A stretch of 64,000 bases of DNA from Pseudomonas sp. (GTDB lineage Bacteria; Pseudomonadota; Gammaproteobacteria; Pseudomonadales; Pseudomonadaceae), in the NCBI RefSeq assembly GCF_017744435.1, contig NZ_JAGIBG010000007.1, positions 1-64,000 on the forward strand, read 5' to 3'. The position numbers and the translations under genes are program-made. Positions 47,126 through 56,726 of the stretch are shown here, one piece after another. Numbering within the stretch: position 1 is the first letter of the stretch; the number at the start of each line of letters is the position of its first letter. A model generated the notes under the pieces. The model was given only the letters and a program-made list of their open reading frames with translations. It did not search any database and was not told the origin of the DNA.

Positions 47126-47587
47126 ATGACCCGACCCGATGACCCCAAGCCCTATGCACCGAGCGAAATCGACACCACCGAAGACCGCATGGGCAGCGTT
47201 CATGAACTTGACTTCAATGACCAAGACGACCACGAAGGTCGGGCCGGTGATGAACGGCCGGCTGTAGAGGTGGCGCAAGAGTTCCCGGCCCGCCGCGTTG
47301 CAGAAAGCGGCATGACCGGCGGCGAAGCCTTGAGCGACAGCCTGCATGAAGACGGCGTTACCTATGATGACCTGAGCCCGGACACGCTGCTGGACGAAAC
47401 CGGCGCCCGCGACCCGCATGAGCCCGGCAGCGGCGGGCCGGCTGACCAGGCCCTGCGCCGCGTGGGTGCCGATGAAATTGGCGGCGGCATCGGCTTGGAC
47501 GAAGCAGAGCTTGCACGCTCCGCGCCGCTGGACGGGGAGCCGTGGACAGATGACGTGATCGAGGATGACGAGGGCAAGACACCATAA
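47126..47587 (+). CDS. Acidic hypothetical protein, 153 aa
   Basis: Strongly acidic, Gly/Asp/Glu-rich protein without membrane segments. Recognisable stretches are SVHELDFNDQDDHEGRAGDE, ESGMTGGEALSDSL and ARDPHEPGSGGPADQALRR. Low-complexity hydrophilic composition suggests a disordered stress protein. The ATG at 47126 follows GGAGAACGGCA. It is divergent from ligD with 126 bases between them, so they may share a stress-responsive control region. I do not know a function. Confidence 0.65.
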   Translation: MTRPDDPKPYAPSEIDTTEDRMGSVHELDFNDQDDHEGRAGDERPAVEVAQEFPARRVAESGMTGGEALSDSLHEDGVTYDDLSPDTLLDETGARDPHEPGSGGPADQALRRVGADEIGGGIGLDEAELARSAPLDGEPWTDDVIEDDEGKTP

Positions 47588-47612
47588 GCGAGTAAGTTAC
47601 CTACCGGGCCAC

Positions 47613-48560
47613 TCACGCCGGTTTGTCGCGCCGGCGCATGGCTTTGGCGCGCTTTTCCAGGATCAGATAGGTGACCACAGCAGCTACCAGTGGAACCAGG
47701 TAGTACAACGTCCGGTACCCCAGCAGTGCCGCCACCAGGGTGCCCTGGCCGATCTGACCGTGGAGCAGGGCGAGGAACACGGTTTCGAGCACACCAAGGC
47801 CGGCAGGAATATGGGCGACTACCCCCGCCACACAGCTGATCAGCAGGATGCCGAGGATCGAGGGGTAGAACGCATCGCCAGGCAACAGCCAGAAAATCAG
47901 CAAGGCCATCATGGCCCAGTTGCTGGCACCCAGCGCCACCTGGCACAGGGCCAAGCGCAGCGAGGGCAGCGTGACTTCGTGCTCACGCCAGCGCCAGGTC
48001 CGCTTTTTCGCAAAGCCGCAAGCCAGCAGGTAGCCGACGGCGATGGCCAGCAAAAGCACACTGATCAATCGCAGGCCACTGGCGCCGACCGCCCAGTTCG
48101 CCGGCAATTCGACCAGGCCCAGGGCGAACACGCTGCCGGCCAGCAGCATGTAGCCCATCCAGTTGGTCAGCAGGCCAAGGGTGAGGATGCGGGTAATGGT
48201 CGGTGTGTCCAGGCCCAGGCGACTATAAAGGCGGTAGCGCAAGGCAACGCCACCCACCCAGGTGGTGAAGTTGAGGTTGAAGGCGTAGCACACGAACGCT
48301 ACCGGCAGCACCTGCCTGGCCGGCAGGTTGTGGCCGGTGTAAGCCCTTGCCAGCAGGTCGTAGCTGGCGAAGATCAGGTAGCTGCACAGCGCCAGAAACA
48401 AGCCGATGGCCAGCGTGCCCGGCTTGTAGGCCAGCAGCGACTGGCGTACCTCGTTCCACTCCAGGTTGCGGGCCAGCACATAGAGCAAGACCGGGATCAG
48501 GATCAGGAACGCCACGGTGAACAACCGCTTGCCCCAGATTTGCCAGGCTTTCTGTGCCAT
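47613..48560 (-). CDS. ybhN: YbhN-like lysylphosphatidylglycerol synthase TM-region protein
   Basis: 315-residue membrane protein with about eight helices, of the YbhN/UPF0104 family (flippase-like membrane part of MprF). FNLNFTTWVGGVALRYRLYS and AGVVAHIPAGLGVLETVFLAL are family hallmarks. It overlaps the clsB stop by one base (TGATG) and is last in ybhP-clsB-ybhN, the same order as E. coli ybhP-ybhO-ybhN. From E. coli work, YbhN-type proteins are implicated in lipid transport or flipping at the inner membrane; the exact substrate here is unknown. Confidence 0.9.
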   Translation of the reverse strand: MAQKAWQIWGKRLFTVAFLILIPVLLYVLARNLEWNEVRQSLLAYKPGTLAIGLFLALCSYLIFASYDLLARAYTGHNLPARQVLPVAFVCYAFNLNFTTWVGGVALRYRLYSRLGLDTPTITRILTLGLLTNWMGYMLLAGSVFALGLVELPANWAVGASGLRLISVLLLAIAVGYLLACGFAKKRTWRWREHEVTLPSLRLALCQVALGASNWAMMALLIFWLLPGDAFYPSILGILLISCVAGVVAHIPAGLGVLETVFLALLHGQIGQGTLVAALLGYRTLYYLVPLVAAVVTYLILEKRAKAMRRRDKPA

Positions 48561-49762
48561 CAGGTTTTGCCCTCATGCAGGTCGCCCTGGGCCTCGACCT
48601 CCGGCTGCACCGAATGCAGGCGCTGGCGGTGAGCGGGAAACCAGCCGGCGATCCTTGGGAAATGCCGGATGACGTGGAAGCACACGAAGATCAGCGGTGC
48701 TCGCCACCAGTAGCCGCGCACCATCCGTTCCAGGGTCACCGGTTTGCACTGTTCGACGGCCAGTTGCTGCAGGTGTTCGAACAGTTGCTGATTGAAGGCC
48801 GGGTCACGGATGAACAGGTTGGCTTCCAGGTTGAACGACAGGCTCAGGGGGTCGAGGTTGCTAGAACCGACCGTGGCCCACTGGTCGTCAACCAGCGCCA
48901 CCTTGCCGTGCAGCGGCCGCTGGCAATACTCGCGGATGCGCACGCCGTCGCGCAGCAGGTAGTTGTAGAGCAGACGTGACAGGGCGCGCACCCAGCGCAT
49001 GTCCGGCTGGCCCTGGAGAATCAGGGTGACCTCGACGCCGCGCCGCGCCGCATTGCGCAACTCGCGCAGCAGGCGGTAACCGGGGAAGAAGTAGGCGTTG
49101 GCCACCACCACCCGCCGCCGTGCCCCACGCAGGGCCTGCAGGTAGTGGGTCTCTATGTCGGTGCTGCGCAGCCGGTTGTCGCGCTCGACCAGCACCGCCG
49201 TGCTGCGGCCGGTCGGCTGCGTCAGCGGGCGTACCTCACTGGGCGGTTCCAGCACCGGGGCCATCAGCCTGCGGCTGGCGGCATGCACTTGCGCCACCAC
49301 CGGCCCGGTCACCTCAACGGCGTAATCCTGCTTGGCCATTGGGCCGAAATCACTCAGGTGGTCGGCGCTGTAGTTGATGCCGCCGATAAATGCCTGTTCG
49401 CCATCGATGACCACAATCTTGCGGTGCAGGCGGCGGAACAGGTTGGTGCGCATACCGGCCAGCCTGGGCTGCGGGTCGAAGGCATGAACACTGACACCAG
49501 CATCGGTCAGCGCTGCAACGAAACTGTCGGGCAGGTCGGCGGTGCCGTAGCCATCCACCGCGACTTCCACTCGTACCCCGCGCCCGGCGGCATCGATCAG
49601 CACCTGCTGCAACTGCTGGCCGACCTTGTCGTCGTAGATGATGAAGGTTTCCAGCAAAATCTCTTCCCGCGCCCGGGCCATCGCCTCGAACACCCGTGGG
49701 TAATAGGCCTCGCCATTGATCAGCAACTGGACGCTGTTGCCCTCTACCCAAGGTCTGTTCAC
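48560..49762 (-). CDS. clsB: Cardiolipin synthase B
   Basis: 400-residue phospholipase D-superfamily enzyme. Both HKD motifs are present: HRKIVVIDGEQAFIGGINYS (about residue 112) and HGKVALVDDQWATVGSSNLD (about residue 295). There is no N-terminal membrane helix pair, as in ClsB (E. coli YbhO), unlike ClsA. It makes cardiolipin from phosphatidylglycerol, or phosphatidylglycerol by exchange. Its ATG overlaps the ybhP stop by 4 bases. Confidence 0.92.
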   Translation of the reverse strand: MNRPWVEGNSVQLLINGEAYYPRVFEAMARAREEILLETFIIYDDKVGQQLQQVLIDAAGRGVRVEVAVDGYGTADLPDSFVAALTDAGVSVHAFDPQPRLAGMRTNLFRRLHRKIVVIDGEQAFIGGINYSADHLSDFGPMAKQDYAVEVTGPVVAQVHAASRRLMAPVLEPPSEVRPLTQPTGRSTAVLVERDNRLRSTDIETHYLQALRGARRRVVVANAYFFPGYRLLRELRNAARRGVEVTLILQGQPDMRWVRALSRLLYNYLLRDGVRIREYCQRPLHGKVALVDDQWATVGSSNLDPLSLSFNLEANLFIRDPAFNQQLFEHLQQLAVEQCKPVTLERMVRGYWWRAPLIFVCFHVIRHFPRIAGWFPAHRQRLHSVQPEVEAQGDLHEGKT

Positions 49763-50544
49763 AGGTTGATCTCCGCAGCCAGTGGCGCATGGTCGGACAG
49801 ATGCGACCAGGGGTACATGGAAAGTACCTGGGCCTTGGTCGGCATGGCATTGCGCAGGTAGATGCGGTCCAGGCGCAGCAGCGGCAGGCGTGCCGGGAAA
49901 CTACGTGCCGGGCTGCCGAAATGCTCGCCGAAGGCTTCGACCAGGCGTTGGGAGAGCACCGCATCGGCCTTTAGACGCCAGTCATTGAAGTCGCCCGCGA
50001 TGATCACCGGAGCCTGCGCCGGCAGGCTGTCGAGCAGCTTCAGCAGCAGCTGTACCTGGCTTTGCCGGTGCGCCTCGCGCAGCCCCAGGTGCACGCAGAT
50101 CGCATGCACCTGCTCATGGCCTGGCACCTCCAGGCGGCAATGCAGAAGGCCACGCTGTTCGTTGCCATGGATCGACACGTCGAGATTCTGGTAATGCGCG
50201 ATCGGGAATTTCGACAGCAGGGCATTACCGTGGTCACCCTGGGGATACACCGCGTTACGGCCATAGGCGAACTGCGGCCACATGCTGTCGGCAAGGAATT
50301 CGTACTGTGGTGTTTCGGGCCAGGTCGGGTGGCGCACGGCATGCTGTTGGTGGCTGCCGTGCACTTCCTGGAGAAACACCAGGTCGGCGTTGGTGGCGCG
50401 CACCGCGTCGCGCAGCTCGGGCAGGATGAAGCGCCGGTTGAACAGCGTGAAGCCCTTGTGCACGTTGATTGTCAGCACATTCAGGCGGTGCACCGCCGTC
50501 ACCTTGTCGATGATGCAGCGGGGGACGGGCAAGGTCTTGTTCAC
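49759..50544 (-). CDS. ybhP: Endonuclease/exonuclease/phosphatase family protein YbhP
   Basis: 261-residue EEP-fold hydrolase: LNVLTINVHKGF, VFLQEVHG (metal Glu), NEQRGLLHCRLEV, IIAGDFNDW (catalytic Asp-x-Asn) and WSHLSDHAPLAAEI (catalytic His). It belongs with clsB and ybhN in an operon and may cleave a phospholipid head group or nucleic acid; unknown. A 272-residue reading from ATG 50577 has no ribosome site; the GTG at 50544 follows ATGAGGA by 7 bases and is preferred. Confidence 0.88.
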   Translation of the reverse strand: MNKTLPVPRCIIDKVTAVHRLNVLTINVHKGFTLFNRRFILPELRDAVRATNADLVFLQEVHGSHQQHAVRHPTWPETPQYEFLADSMWPQFAYGRNAVYPQGDHGNALLSKFPIAHYQNLDVSIHGNEQRGLLHCRLEVPGHEQVHAICVHLGLREAHRQSQVQLLLKLLDSLPAQAPVIIAGDFNDWRLKADAVLSQRLVEAFGEHFGSPARSFPARLPLLRLDRIYLRNAMPTKAQVLSMYPWSHLSDHAPLAAEINL

Positions 50545-50714
50545 GCAGCTGTCCTCATGGCCTGATCCTTTGAACATCAGTCAACGTGCGACCGGAGCGG
50601 GGCTGCGAGGGTTCAGCGCAGATGATCGAAGGCCATGTTGCAGGCGGGAGTTGAACTTTGCCGGCGCCAGCGATTCCACCGCATAGCGGATATGCAACGC
50701 AGGAGATCGTCGGG

Positions 50715-51089
50715 ATGAAATTCGATCGCTTCTGTCAGTGGCTGGCCAACTGGAGCGGGCGGCCGATGGCGTTCGGCGTCGCCTTCCTGTTGATACTGGT
50801 ATGGGGCATCACCGGGCCGTTGTTCGATTTCAACGACACCTGGCAACTGGTGATCAACACCTCGACCACCATCATCACCTTCCTGATGGTGTTCCTGATC
50901 CAGAACACCCAGAACCGCGACAACGACGAGCTGCATATCAAGATCGACGAATTGCTGCGCACCACCCACAAGGCGCACAAGGCGCTGCTTGACCTGGAGG
51001 ACATGGACCCGGCCGAGTTGCATGCCTTGCGCAAGCAGTACCAGCAGATGGCCGAGCGCGGCGATGATGGGCAAACATCGAAGGAATGA
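50715..51089 (+). CDS. Low-affinity iron permease family protein
   Basis: 124-residue protein with two membrane helices (about 17-37 and 47-68). The sequence FDRFCQWLANWSGRPMAFG, WQLVINTSTTIITFLMVFLIQ and NTQNRDNDELHIKIDELLR matches the bacterial branch of this family (Fet4-like name only). Iron transport is not shown for such short bacterial members. The soluble C-terminal tail is charged and helical. ATG 50715 follows AGGAGATCG. It is 22 bases upstream of the Clp-like gene, so they form a two-gene operon. Confidence 0.87.
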   Translation: MKFDRFCQWLANWSGRPMAFGVAFLLILVWGITGPLFDFNDTWQLVINTSTTIITFLMVFLIQNTQNRDNDELHIKIDELLRTTHKAHKALLDLEDMDPAELHALRKQYQQMAERGDDGQTSKE

Positions 51090-51111
51090 CCCGCCAAGAC
51101 TGGAGGCAAGC

Positions 51112-51663
51112 ATGGCCAGACATATCATCCACTTCACCGGGCCGATCAATTCATCCACCTGCGGCAACCTGATCAACACCTGCTCGCGCGCCCTGCAGCA
51201 GGGTGCCGACGTGCTGCAGCTGAACATCGCCACCATGGGCGGCGAATGCAGCTACGGCTTTACCTTGTACAACTTCCTGCGTGCGCTGCCGGTCAGCGTG
51301 CACACCCATAACCTCGGCACCGTCGAGTCCATGGGCAATATCCTGTTTCTGGCGGGCGAGCACCGCACGGCATGCAGCTACAGCAAGTTCCTGTTCCACC
51401 CGTTCCACTGGACGCTGCACGGTTCGGTAGACCATGCGCGCATGGCGGAATACGCCATGAGCCTGGACTATGACTTGCGCCTGTATGCGCAGATTGTCGC
51501 CGAACGTACCGAGGGCAGCCGCGAAGTGCTGGATGTGCCGCGCTACCTGATGGCGTATCCGCGGATCCTCGGCCCCAGCGAGGCGCTGGAGAGCGGGATG
51601 ATCCATGCCATCGATGAACTGCCGATCGAGGCCGACAGCACCCAGTGGAGCGTGCACGCCTGA
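51112..51663 (+). CDS. ClpP-like serine protease family protein
   Basis: 183-residue protein of the ClpP/crotonase-fold group, related to SppA/ClpP but not true ClpP. The catalytic Ser73 lies in VESMGNILFLAG (ClpP ASMG), a His at 96 or 99 in LFHPFHW, and an Asp in LDVPRYLMAY region. An N-terminal HFTGPINSSTCGNLI strand matches the ClpP fold. No partner ATPase lies nearby. It pairs with the permease-like gene upstream. Substrate unknown. Confidence 0.82.
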   Translation: MARHIIHFTGPINSSTCGNLINTCSRALQQGADVLQLNIATMGGECSYGFTLYNFLRALPVSVHTHNLGTVESMGNILFLAGEHRTACSYSKFLFHPFHWTLHGSVDHARMAEYAMSLDYDLRLYAQIVAERTEGSREVLDVPRYLMAYPRILGPSEALESGMIHAIDELPIEADSTQWSVHA

Positions 51664-51695
51664 ATTGCGGGGTGCTGCTCTGCAGCCCCGGCCTT

Positions 51696-54600
51696 TCAGT
51701 AAGGCACCGAACCGTTCAGTGCCTCGATTGCCTCGACCAGTTCGTCATAGCCCACCGGCTTGTTCAGGTGACGATCGAAGCCATACTGGCGCGACTTGTA
51801 CTGATCGGCGCTGGCACCGTAACCGGTGAGAGCTATCGCAGGGGTGTTGCGCAGGTGGGCATGGCCACGCAGGGCCTTGATCAGCGCATGACCGTCCATG
51901 CCCGGCATGCCGATGTCCGAGATGATCACGTCATAGTGCCCGTCGGCAGCCGCCTCCAGGGCCTTCAGCGGGTCGCTGTAGGCCATGACTTCGGCGCTCT
52001 CCATCTCCAGCAGTTCTTGCATGACCTCAAGGACTTCGAGTGAATCGTCGACCAGCAAGATGGTGGTGCCTTGCAACCGCCCCTCGCTGAACGGTTCGGG
52101 CCCATCGGCACGCGGTTGCAAACCGGGGTCGCACAACGGCAGGCGCACAGTGAAGGTGCAGCCCTTGCCCAGCCCCGCCGAGCTGGCCTCGACACTGCCA
52201 CCATGGGCTTCGGCGAGCTGGCGCACCAGTGACAGGCCGATGCCCAGACCTTCCCGGCCATGGTTGGCCAACTGCGGAGCCGCCTGGCTGAACAGGTCGA
52301 AGATGTGCTCCAGGCTGTCGGGGTTCAGCCCCACGCCCTGGTCGATCACCTGCAGCCGCGCCTGCAGCTCGTCGTGGCTCAGCACCAGGCGAATCTCGCT
52401 GCCGGGCGGGCTGAACTTCAGCGCATTGTTCAGCAGGTTCCAGATGATCTGCTCCAGGCGCGTGACGTCGCCCTCGATGATCAGCGGCAGGTTGTCGGCA
52501 GGCAGCTCCAGGCGCACCGGGCAAGGGTGCTGCTCGCTCTGTACCACGGCATGGATGCCCTGGACAATGGCGCCGAGGTCGACCGGCTCGGTCTTGAGCT
52601 TGAGCTTGCCGGTGCGAATGCGTGCCACATCCAGCAGGTCATCGATGATCCGCGCCTGGCTGGACACTGCTTCGCAAATGGTCGTCACGGCCTTGCTGGC
52701 GGCGCCGATGCTTTTGATCGTGGGCAGCCGGCGGAGGATTTCGGCATTGAGCTGAATCAGGTTCAGCGGGTGCTTCAGCTCATGGGACATCACCGCGAAG
52801 AACTCGTCCTTCATGTGGCTGGAGCTCTGCGATTCGGCCAGCTGCTTGCTCAGCCGCTCCTCACCCAGGCGCACGCGCTCTTCGGCGGCGTGGTTCTTGC
52901 TGATGTCGATGAAGGTCAGCACCGTGCCGTCGATTTTCTGCTCGCTGGAGCGGTAGGGTAGCAGGCGTGCCAGGTACCAGTGATCGCCGTGGCCGCCGAT
53001 TTCGCGTTCGATGATGGTTTCGCCCTTGGCCACGGCGCGGGCGTCATCGGCCAGGGCCGGATAGTCGAGGCGGTGGGTGATGTCCAGCAGCGAGCGGCCG
53101 GTATCCACTGGCAGCATGTTGAACAGGTCGGTGGCGCGCGGGGTGAACCAGCGAATGTGCAGGTTGCGGTCGACGAATACCGTGGCGATGTCGGTCGAGG
53201 CGATGAGGTTGCTTAGGTAGTCGTTGACCTTGTCGGTTTCCTCGACCTTGTTCTTGAGCTCGTAGTTGACGGTGAGCAGTTCCTCGTTGATCGACTGCAG
53301 CTCTTCCTTGCTGGTTTCCAGTTCTTCGCTGGCCGAACGCAGCTCTTCGTTGATCGCCTGCATTTCTTCGTTGGAGGCGGTCAGTTCTTCGCTGGATATC
53401 TCCGACTGCTCGATGGTTTCCTGCAGTTGCAGGCGCGTTCGTTGCAGTTCGCGTTCCAGGTTGTGCAGCACCATGCTGTCGGTCTGGCGGATGACACCGG
53501 GCAGCGGCAACGACGGGTCGGGCGCGCGCTCTTCGAACACCACCAGCAGGCACTCGTTGTCGCTGAGCTCGTCCTTGTAGGGTTGCACGGTGATTTCCAC
53601 CTGCTGCCTGTGCTCACCTTCGCCGAGGTCGATTGGGCGCGAGGTCACGGCCTCGATGCCCTGACGGGCCTGGAACAGCGTACTGCGCAAGGTCAGGCGC
53701 AAGCTTGGCAGCACCAGGTTGAGCAGGTTGCGGCTCGGCTCGCCACCGGCCAGTTGCAGGTAACGCCCGACACCTTCGCTCATATGCAGGATGTTGCCTT
53801 CGCTGTCGACGATCAGGCTGGGCGGCGTACGCCGGGCCAGGGCGCGGTGGTGCACTTCGGCATAGGACGGCTTGCGGCCTGGCTTGGCCTTGGCCTGGGC
53901 GCCCTGGGCGAGGTTGGCCATGCCTGCGGCGGGCAGTTGCCGGCCTGAGCTGCGGCCAGCCGGGCTGACGTCGCGGGCCCGGAAAATCCGGTTGCGCTTG
54001 TCCACGGGGGTGAACAGCTCATTGGCCACGTCGGCAGATTCCGAGGTACCAAGGAACAGGTAGCCGCCGCTGCGCAGGGCGAAATGGAACATCCGCAGGA
54101 TATCTTCCTGCACCTCGCGGTCCAGGTAGATCAGCAGGTTGCGGCAGACAATCAGGTCGATCTGCGAGAACGGCGGGTCGGACAGCAGGTTGTGACGGGC
54201 GAACAGGACCTTTTCCCGGACTTCCTTGCGCACCCGGTAATGCTGATCTTCCTTGATAAAGAACTGGCGCAGGCGGGTGGGCGGCACGTCGGTAAAATCG
54301 CTTCCGGATAGGAACCCATGCGGGCAACGCCGATGGCGCGCTCGTCCAGGTCGGTGGCGAACACCTGAACCTTGCTGGCACGTTGTTCCAGCGCCAGTTG
54401 CTCGCTGACCAGCATCGCCAGGCTGTAGGCCTCTTCGCCCGTGGAGCAGCCGGCCGACCAGACGCGAATCTCGCGATTGTCCTCGCCTTCGCTGACCAGT
54501 TGCGGCAGCACATGACGCTCCAGCGACTCGAACGCCTCACGGTCGCGGAAGAAGTTGGTAACGCCGATCAGCATGTCGCCCAGCAAGGCAGTGGCTTCAC

Positions 54601-55468
54601 TGCTGTGCTGCTCCAGGTAGCGCAGGTAACCACCCAGGTCGGTCTGCCCGGTCACGTGCAGGCGGCGCTCGATCCGCCGGAGCACGGTGGCGCGCTTGTA
54701 ATGCTGGAAATCGTGGCCGGTCGCGCTGCGCAGTTGCAGCAGGATCTCTTCGAGCAAGGGTTCTGCGGCCTGGGCATCGCCGGCCCGGGTGCCCAGGGGC
54801 GGCGGCAGGGTGTCGTCTTCGATTTCCGGCAGCTTCACCTGGCGTGCAGTACGCCACAGCTCCATGAGCTTTTGCGGCATTTCCGCAGCTGGCAGCACCA
54901 GATCGACCATGCCGGTTTCGATGGCGGCGCGCGGCATGCTGTCGTATTGCGCGTCGTCCGGGGTCTGCACCAGGGTCACGCCACCTTGCTCCTTGATCCG
55001 CGACAGGCCCACCGCGCCATCGGCGCCGGTGCCCGACAGCACCACGCAGAAGGCGTGGTCCTTGTGCACGTCGGCAAGGTCACGGAAGAACAGGTCGATG
55101 GCCACGTGGTCGCCGCGCCGGCGGTTGGCCGGGGTGACCCGCAGGTAGCCGTCGTTGGTGGAGAGGCGGTTGGCCGGGGATATCACGTAGACGTGATTGC
55201 GTTCGATCGGCACGGGCTCGGTGACCTGGCGCACCGGCATCGACGTGGCCTCCTGGATGATCCGGTCGGCCACGCTCTGGTGGTCGGGCGACAGGTGCAG
55301 CACCACCACGAAGGCCATGTCGCAATCGCCAGGCATCTGCTGGAAGAAGGTGCGGATGGCTTCCAGCCCGCCGGCCGAAGCGCCGATGCCGACCACCGGG
55401 AAATCCAGGTGGCTGGGGCTCAGCGCTGGGTTTTGCGGCGATGCGGGTTGCTCAGGGGACGACGTCAT
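51696..55468 (-). pseudogene. CheB-CheR-PAS-histidine kinase-REC hybrid, split by one-base frameshift
   Basis: Over about 1257 codons the gene has a CheB methylesterase (GIGASAGGLEAI with Ser; HLSPDHQS with His; SGTGADGAVG with Asp), a CheR methyltransferase (SAGCSTGEEAYSLAM; VCRNLLIYLD), a coiled linker, a PAS domain, a HisKA domain (MSHELKHPLN), an ATPase (NLLNNALKFSP; IDQGVGLN) and a receiver domain (ILLVDDSLEV; IISDIGMPGMDG). The reading frame breaks in CheR at 54294-54297: upstream reads FATDLDERAIGVARMGSYPE then goes out of frame, downstream continues in another frame from PPTRLRQFF. One missing base restores it. Start ATG 55468; the downstream part alone is 51696-54287. All other motifs seem intact, so a recent mutation or a sequencing error is likely. 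Confidence 0.85.
54294..54297 (-). other. Frameshift site in the CheB-CheR-kinase gene
   Basis: The gene reads GCGATTTTACCGACGTG here. Restoring the frame needs one extra base in the T-run (ATT-xTT-ACC-GAC-GTG), which would give AI(L/F)TDVPPTRLRQFF, as expected in CheR. Confidence 0.8.
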
Positions 55469-55780
55469 GGAGTTGCCTTGTGCAGACCTGGATGATGGCC
55501 CATCGACGCATCGTCGGGCAGCTGAACGAGCATTATAGGCCGCTCGTCGGCTCTGCTGCGAGGCATTGCAAGGGTGGGGGCCGTTTGAAGTTGTGACCGT
55601 CGCCCTGCAGAAAAATTGCCTTGCCAATACCTGCCGCACAAGCATTTGCAGCCAGAACCTTTCGTGCCACCGGTCAGCCGCACGCAATCCGATTGAGCAG
55701 ACCCGCCCATCGCCGGTTCGGAACTAAGGCATGGCACCGTTTCATGCACCCAACCCATCCGCATCGCAAGGAGAAACGAC
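55469..55780. other. 312-base divergent gap between the CheB-CheR gene and KGG gene
   Basis: No gene seen. Presumably holds promoters for both sides. The decamer GCCACCGGTC at 55666-55675 also occurs at 39404-39413, upstream of the other KGG gene, at nearly equal distance from the start codon. Confidence 0.5.
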
Positions 55781-55996
55781 ATGGCTGGTGATCAACAACG
55801 GACCGGACAACGTGGCGGCACCAAGGAAACCAACCCAGGCAATTTCGCCAACGATCGCGAACGCGCCTCCCGTGCCGGCCACAAAGGCGGCCAGGCGTCT
55901 GGCGGCAACTTCGCCAACGATCGGCAACGGGCCTCGGAGGCCGGCCGCAAGGGCGGGCAGAACAGCCACGGCGGGGGCCGCCCGCATCAGCAATAG
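55781..55996 (+). CDS. KGG-repeat stress-induced protein, 71 aa
   Basis: Hydrophilic protein with two clear KGG units: ETNPGNFANDRERASRAGHK-GG and GGNFANDRQRASEAGRKGG, ending in a His/Gly/Gln tail. It resembles Bacillus GsiB and the con-10 family of general stress proteins. The ATG at 55781 follows AAGGAGAAACG, a strong ribosome site. It is a paralog of the 56-residue protein at 39514, which has similar repeat spacing. Confidence 0.88.
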   Translation: MAGDQQRTGQRGGTKETNPGNFANDRERASRAGHKGGQASGGNFANDRQRASEAGRKGGQNSHGGGRPHQQ

Positions 55997-56134
55997 CGGC
56001 GCTCGCCAAGGCCCGCCCGTTTGGCTGGCGGGCCGCCTGCCGGCTCCTTCAATTGTTCGACAATCTTTTTGAATCTTTCGCGGACGGCATCACTCAATGA
56101 AGAAGTCATCCATGGAGAAGAGGAGGGCCGCGTG

Positions 56135-56404
56135 ATGCCGAGTCCGCAGCTTTACATTATCGATTACCTGCTGCACGGCGAGCCGCGCAGCTTCATCATC
56201 CGGCTCGAGAAAATCGATAACGCCGAGGCTTGGCACTGGGCAAGTTGTGATGCAGGGATCGGCATCATCCCCAAATTCGGGCGAGAGAAGATCAGGAAGG
56301 TGAGCCGGCCGATGGCTGAGCGTTACGGGATAACCGCAGTGAGTTGGCGCGAATCAGGTGGCAAGCCCAGCCAGGCGGTAAGCGACTCCAGTGTGACCAG
56401 CTAG
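56135..56404 (+). CDS. Hypothetical protein, 89 aa
   Basis: Soluble protein with PQLYIIDYLLHGEPRSFIIR, AEAWHWASCDAGIGIIP and RPMAERYGITAVSWRE. It looks like a small Pseudomonas-specific family (possibly DUF6555, from memory, not checked). ATG 56135 lies 8 bases after AGGAGG (56121-56126), which decides the start; the longer frame lacks a ribosome site. It follows the KGG gene and may belong to the same stress group. Function unknown. Confidence 0.68.
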   Translation: MPSPQLYIIDYLLHGEPRSFIIRLEKIDNAEAWHWASCDAGIGIIPKFGREKIRKVSRPMAERYGITAVSWRESGGKPSQAVSDSSVTS

Positions 56405-56408
56405 TGCC

Positions 56409-56579
56409 TCATGCACCGGACTCGGGGTCGCTGGCAGGCACCCCAGGCCGGTTCTGATCGTCATCGGTCTGGTTCGAGTCGGCATCCGGGTCGTCTGTCC
56501 GGTCGTTGCGTTGGTCCGGGTCCAGCTCCGGCCAGTCGTCCTGGGCGCTACCTCCGCCCATGTGCAGTCGTCTGTTCAT
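56409..56579 (-). CDS. Short acidic hypothetical protein, 56 aa
   Basis: Reads MNRRLHMGGGSAQDDWPELD then a run of Asp/Asn/Gln-rich repeats (RNDRTDDPDADSNQTDDDQN) ending ASDPESGA. Low-complexity, disordered and acidic. ATG 56579 has GAGGG 8 bases upstream; a start at 56648 is less likely. It converges on the 89-residue gene, whose stop is five bases away. Similar small acidic proteins are common near stress genes; the role is unknown. Confidence 0.5.
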   Translation of the reverse strand: MNRRLHMGGGSAQDDWPELDPDQRNDRTDDPDADSNQTDDDQNRPGVPASDPESGA

Positions 56580-56726
56580 GACGGCGCCCTCGTTCGTGGA
56601 AAGGGCCCACCTGGGTGGGCCAGGTACAGGCGTGAGAGGCAAAGCCATCGACCACCCCTCATTGACTGAGAGTGGCTGGCACCCTGACCTGATCAGTCCA
56701 GACGCAGGCGATACCGACCAACGGCA

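Noticed and set aside
54152..54287. Programmed ribosomal frameshift between the two halves of the CheB-CheR gene
   Set aside because: No classical slippery heptamer with a downstream structure was recognised; a deletion or read error is simpler.
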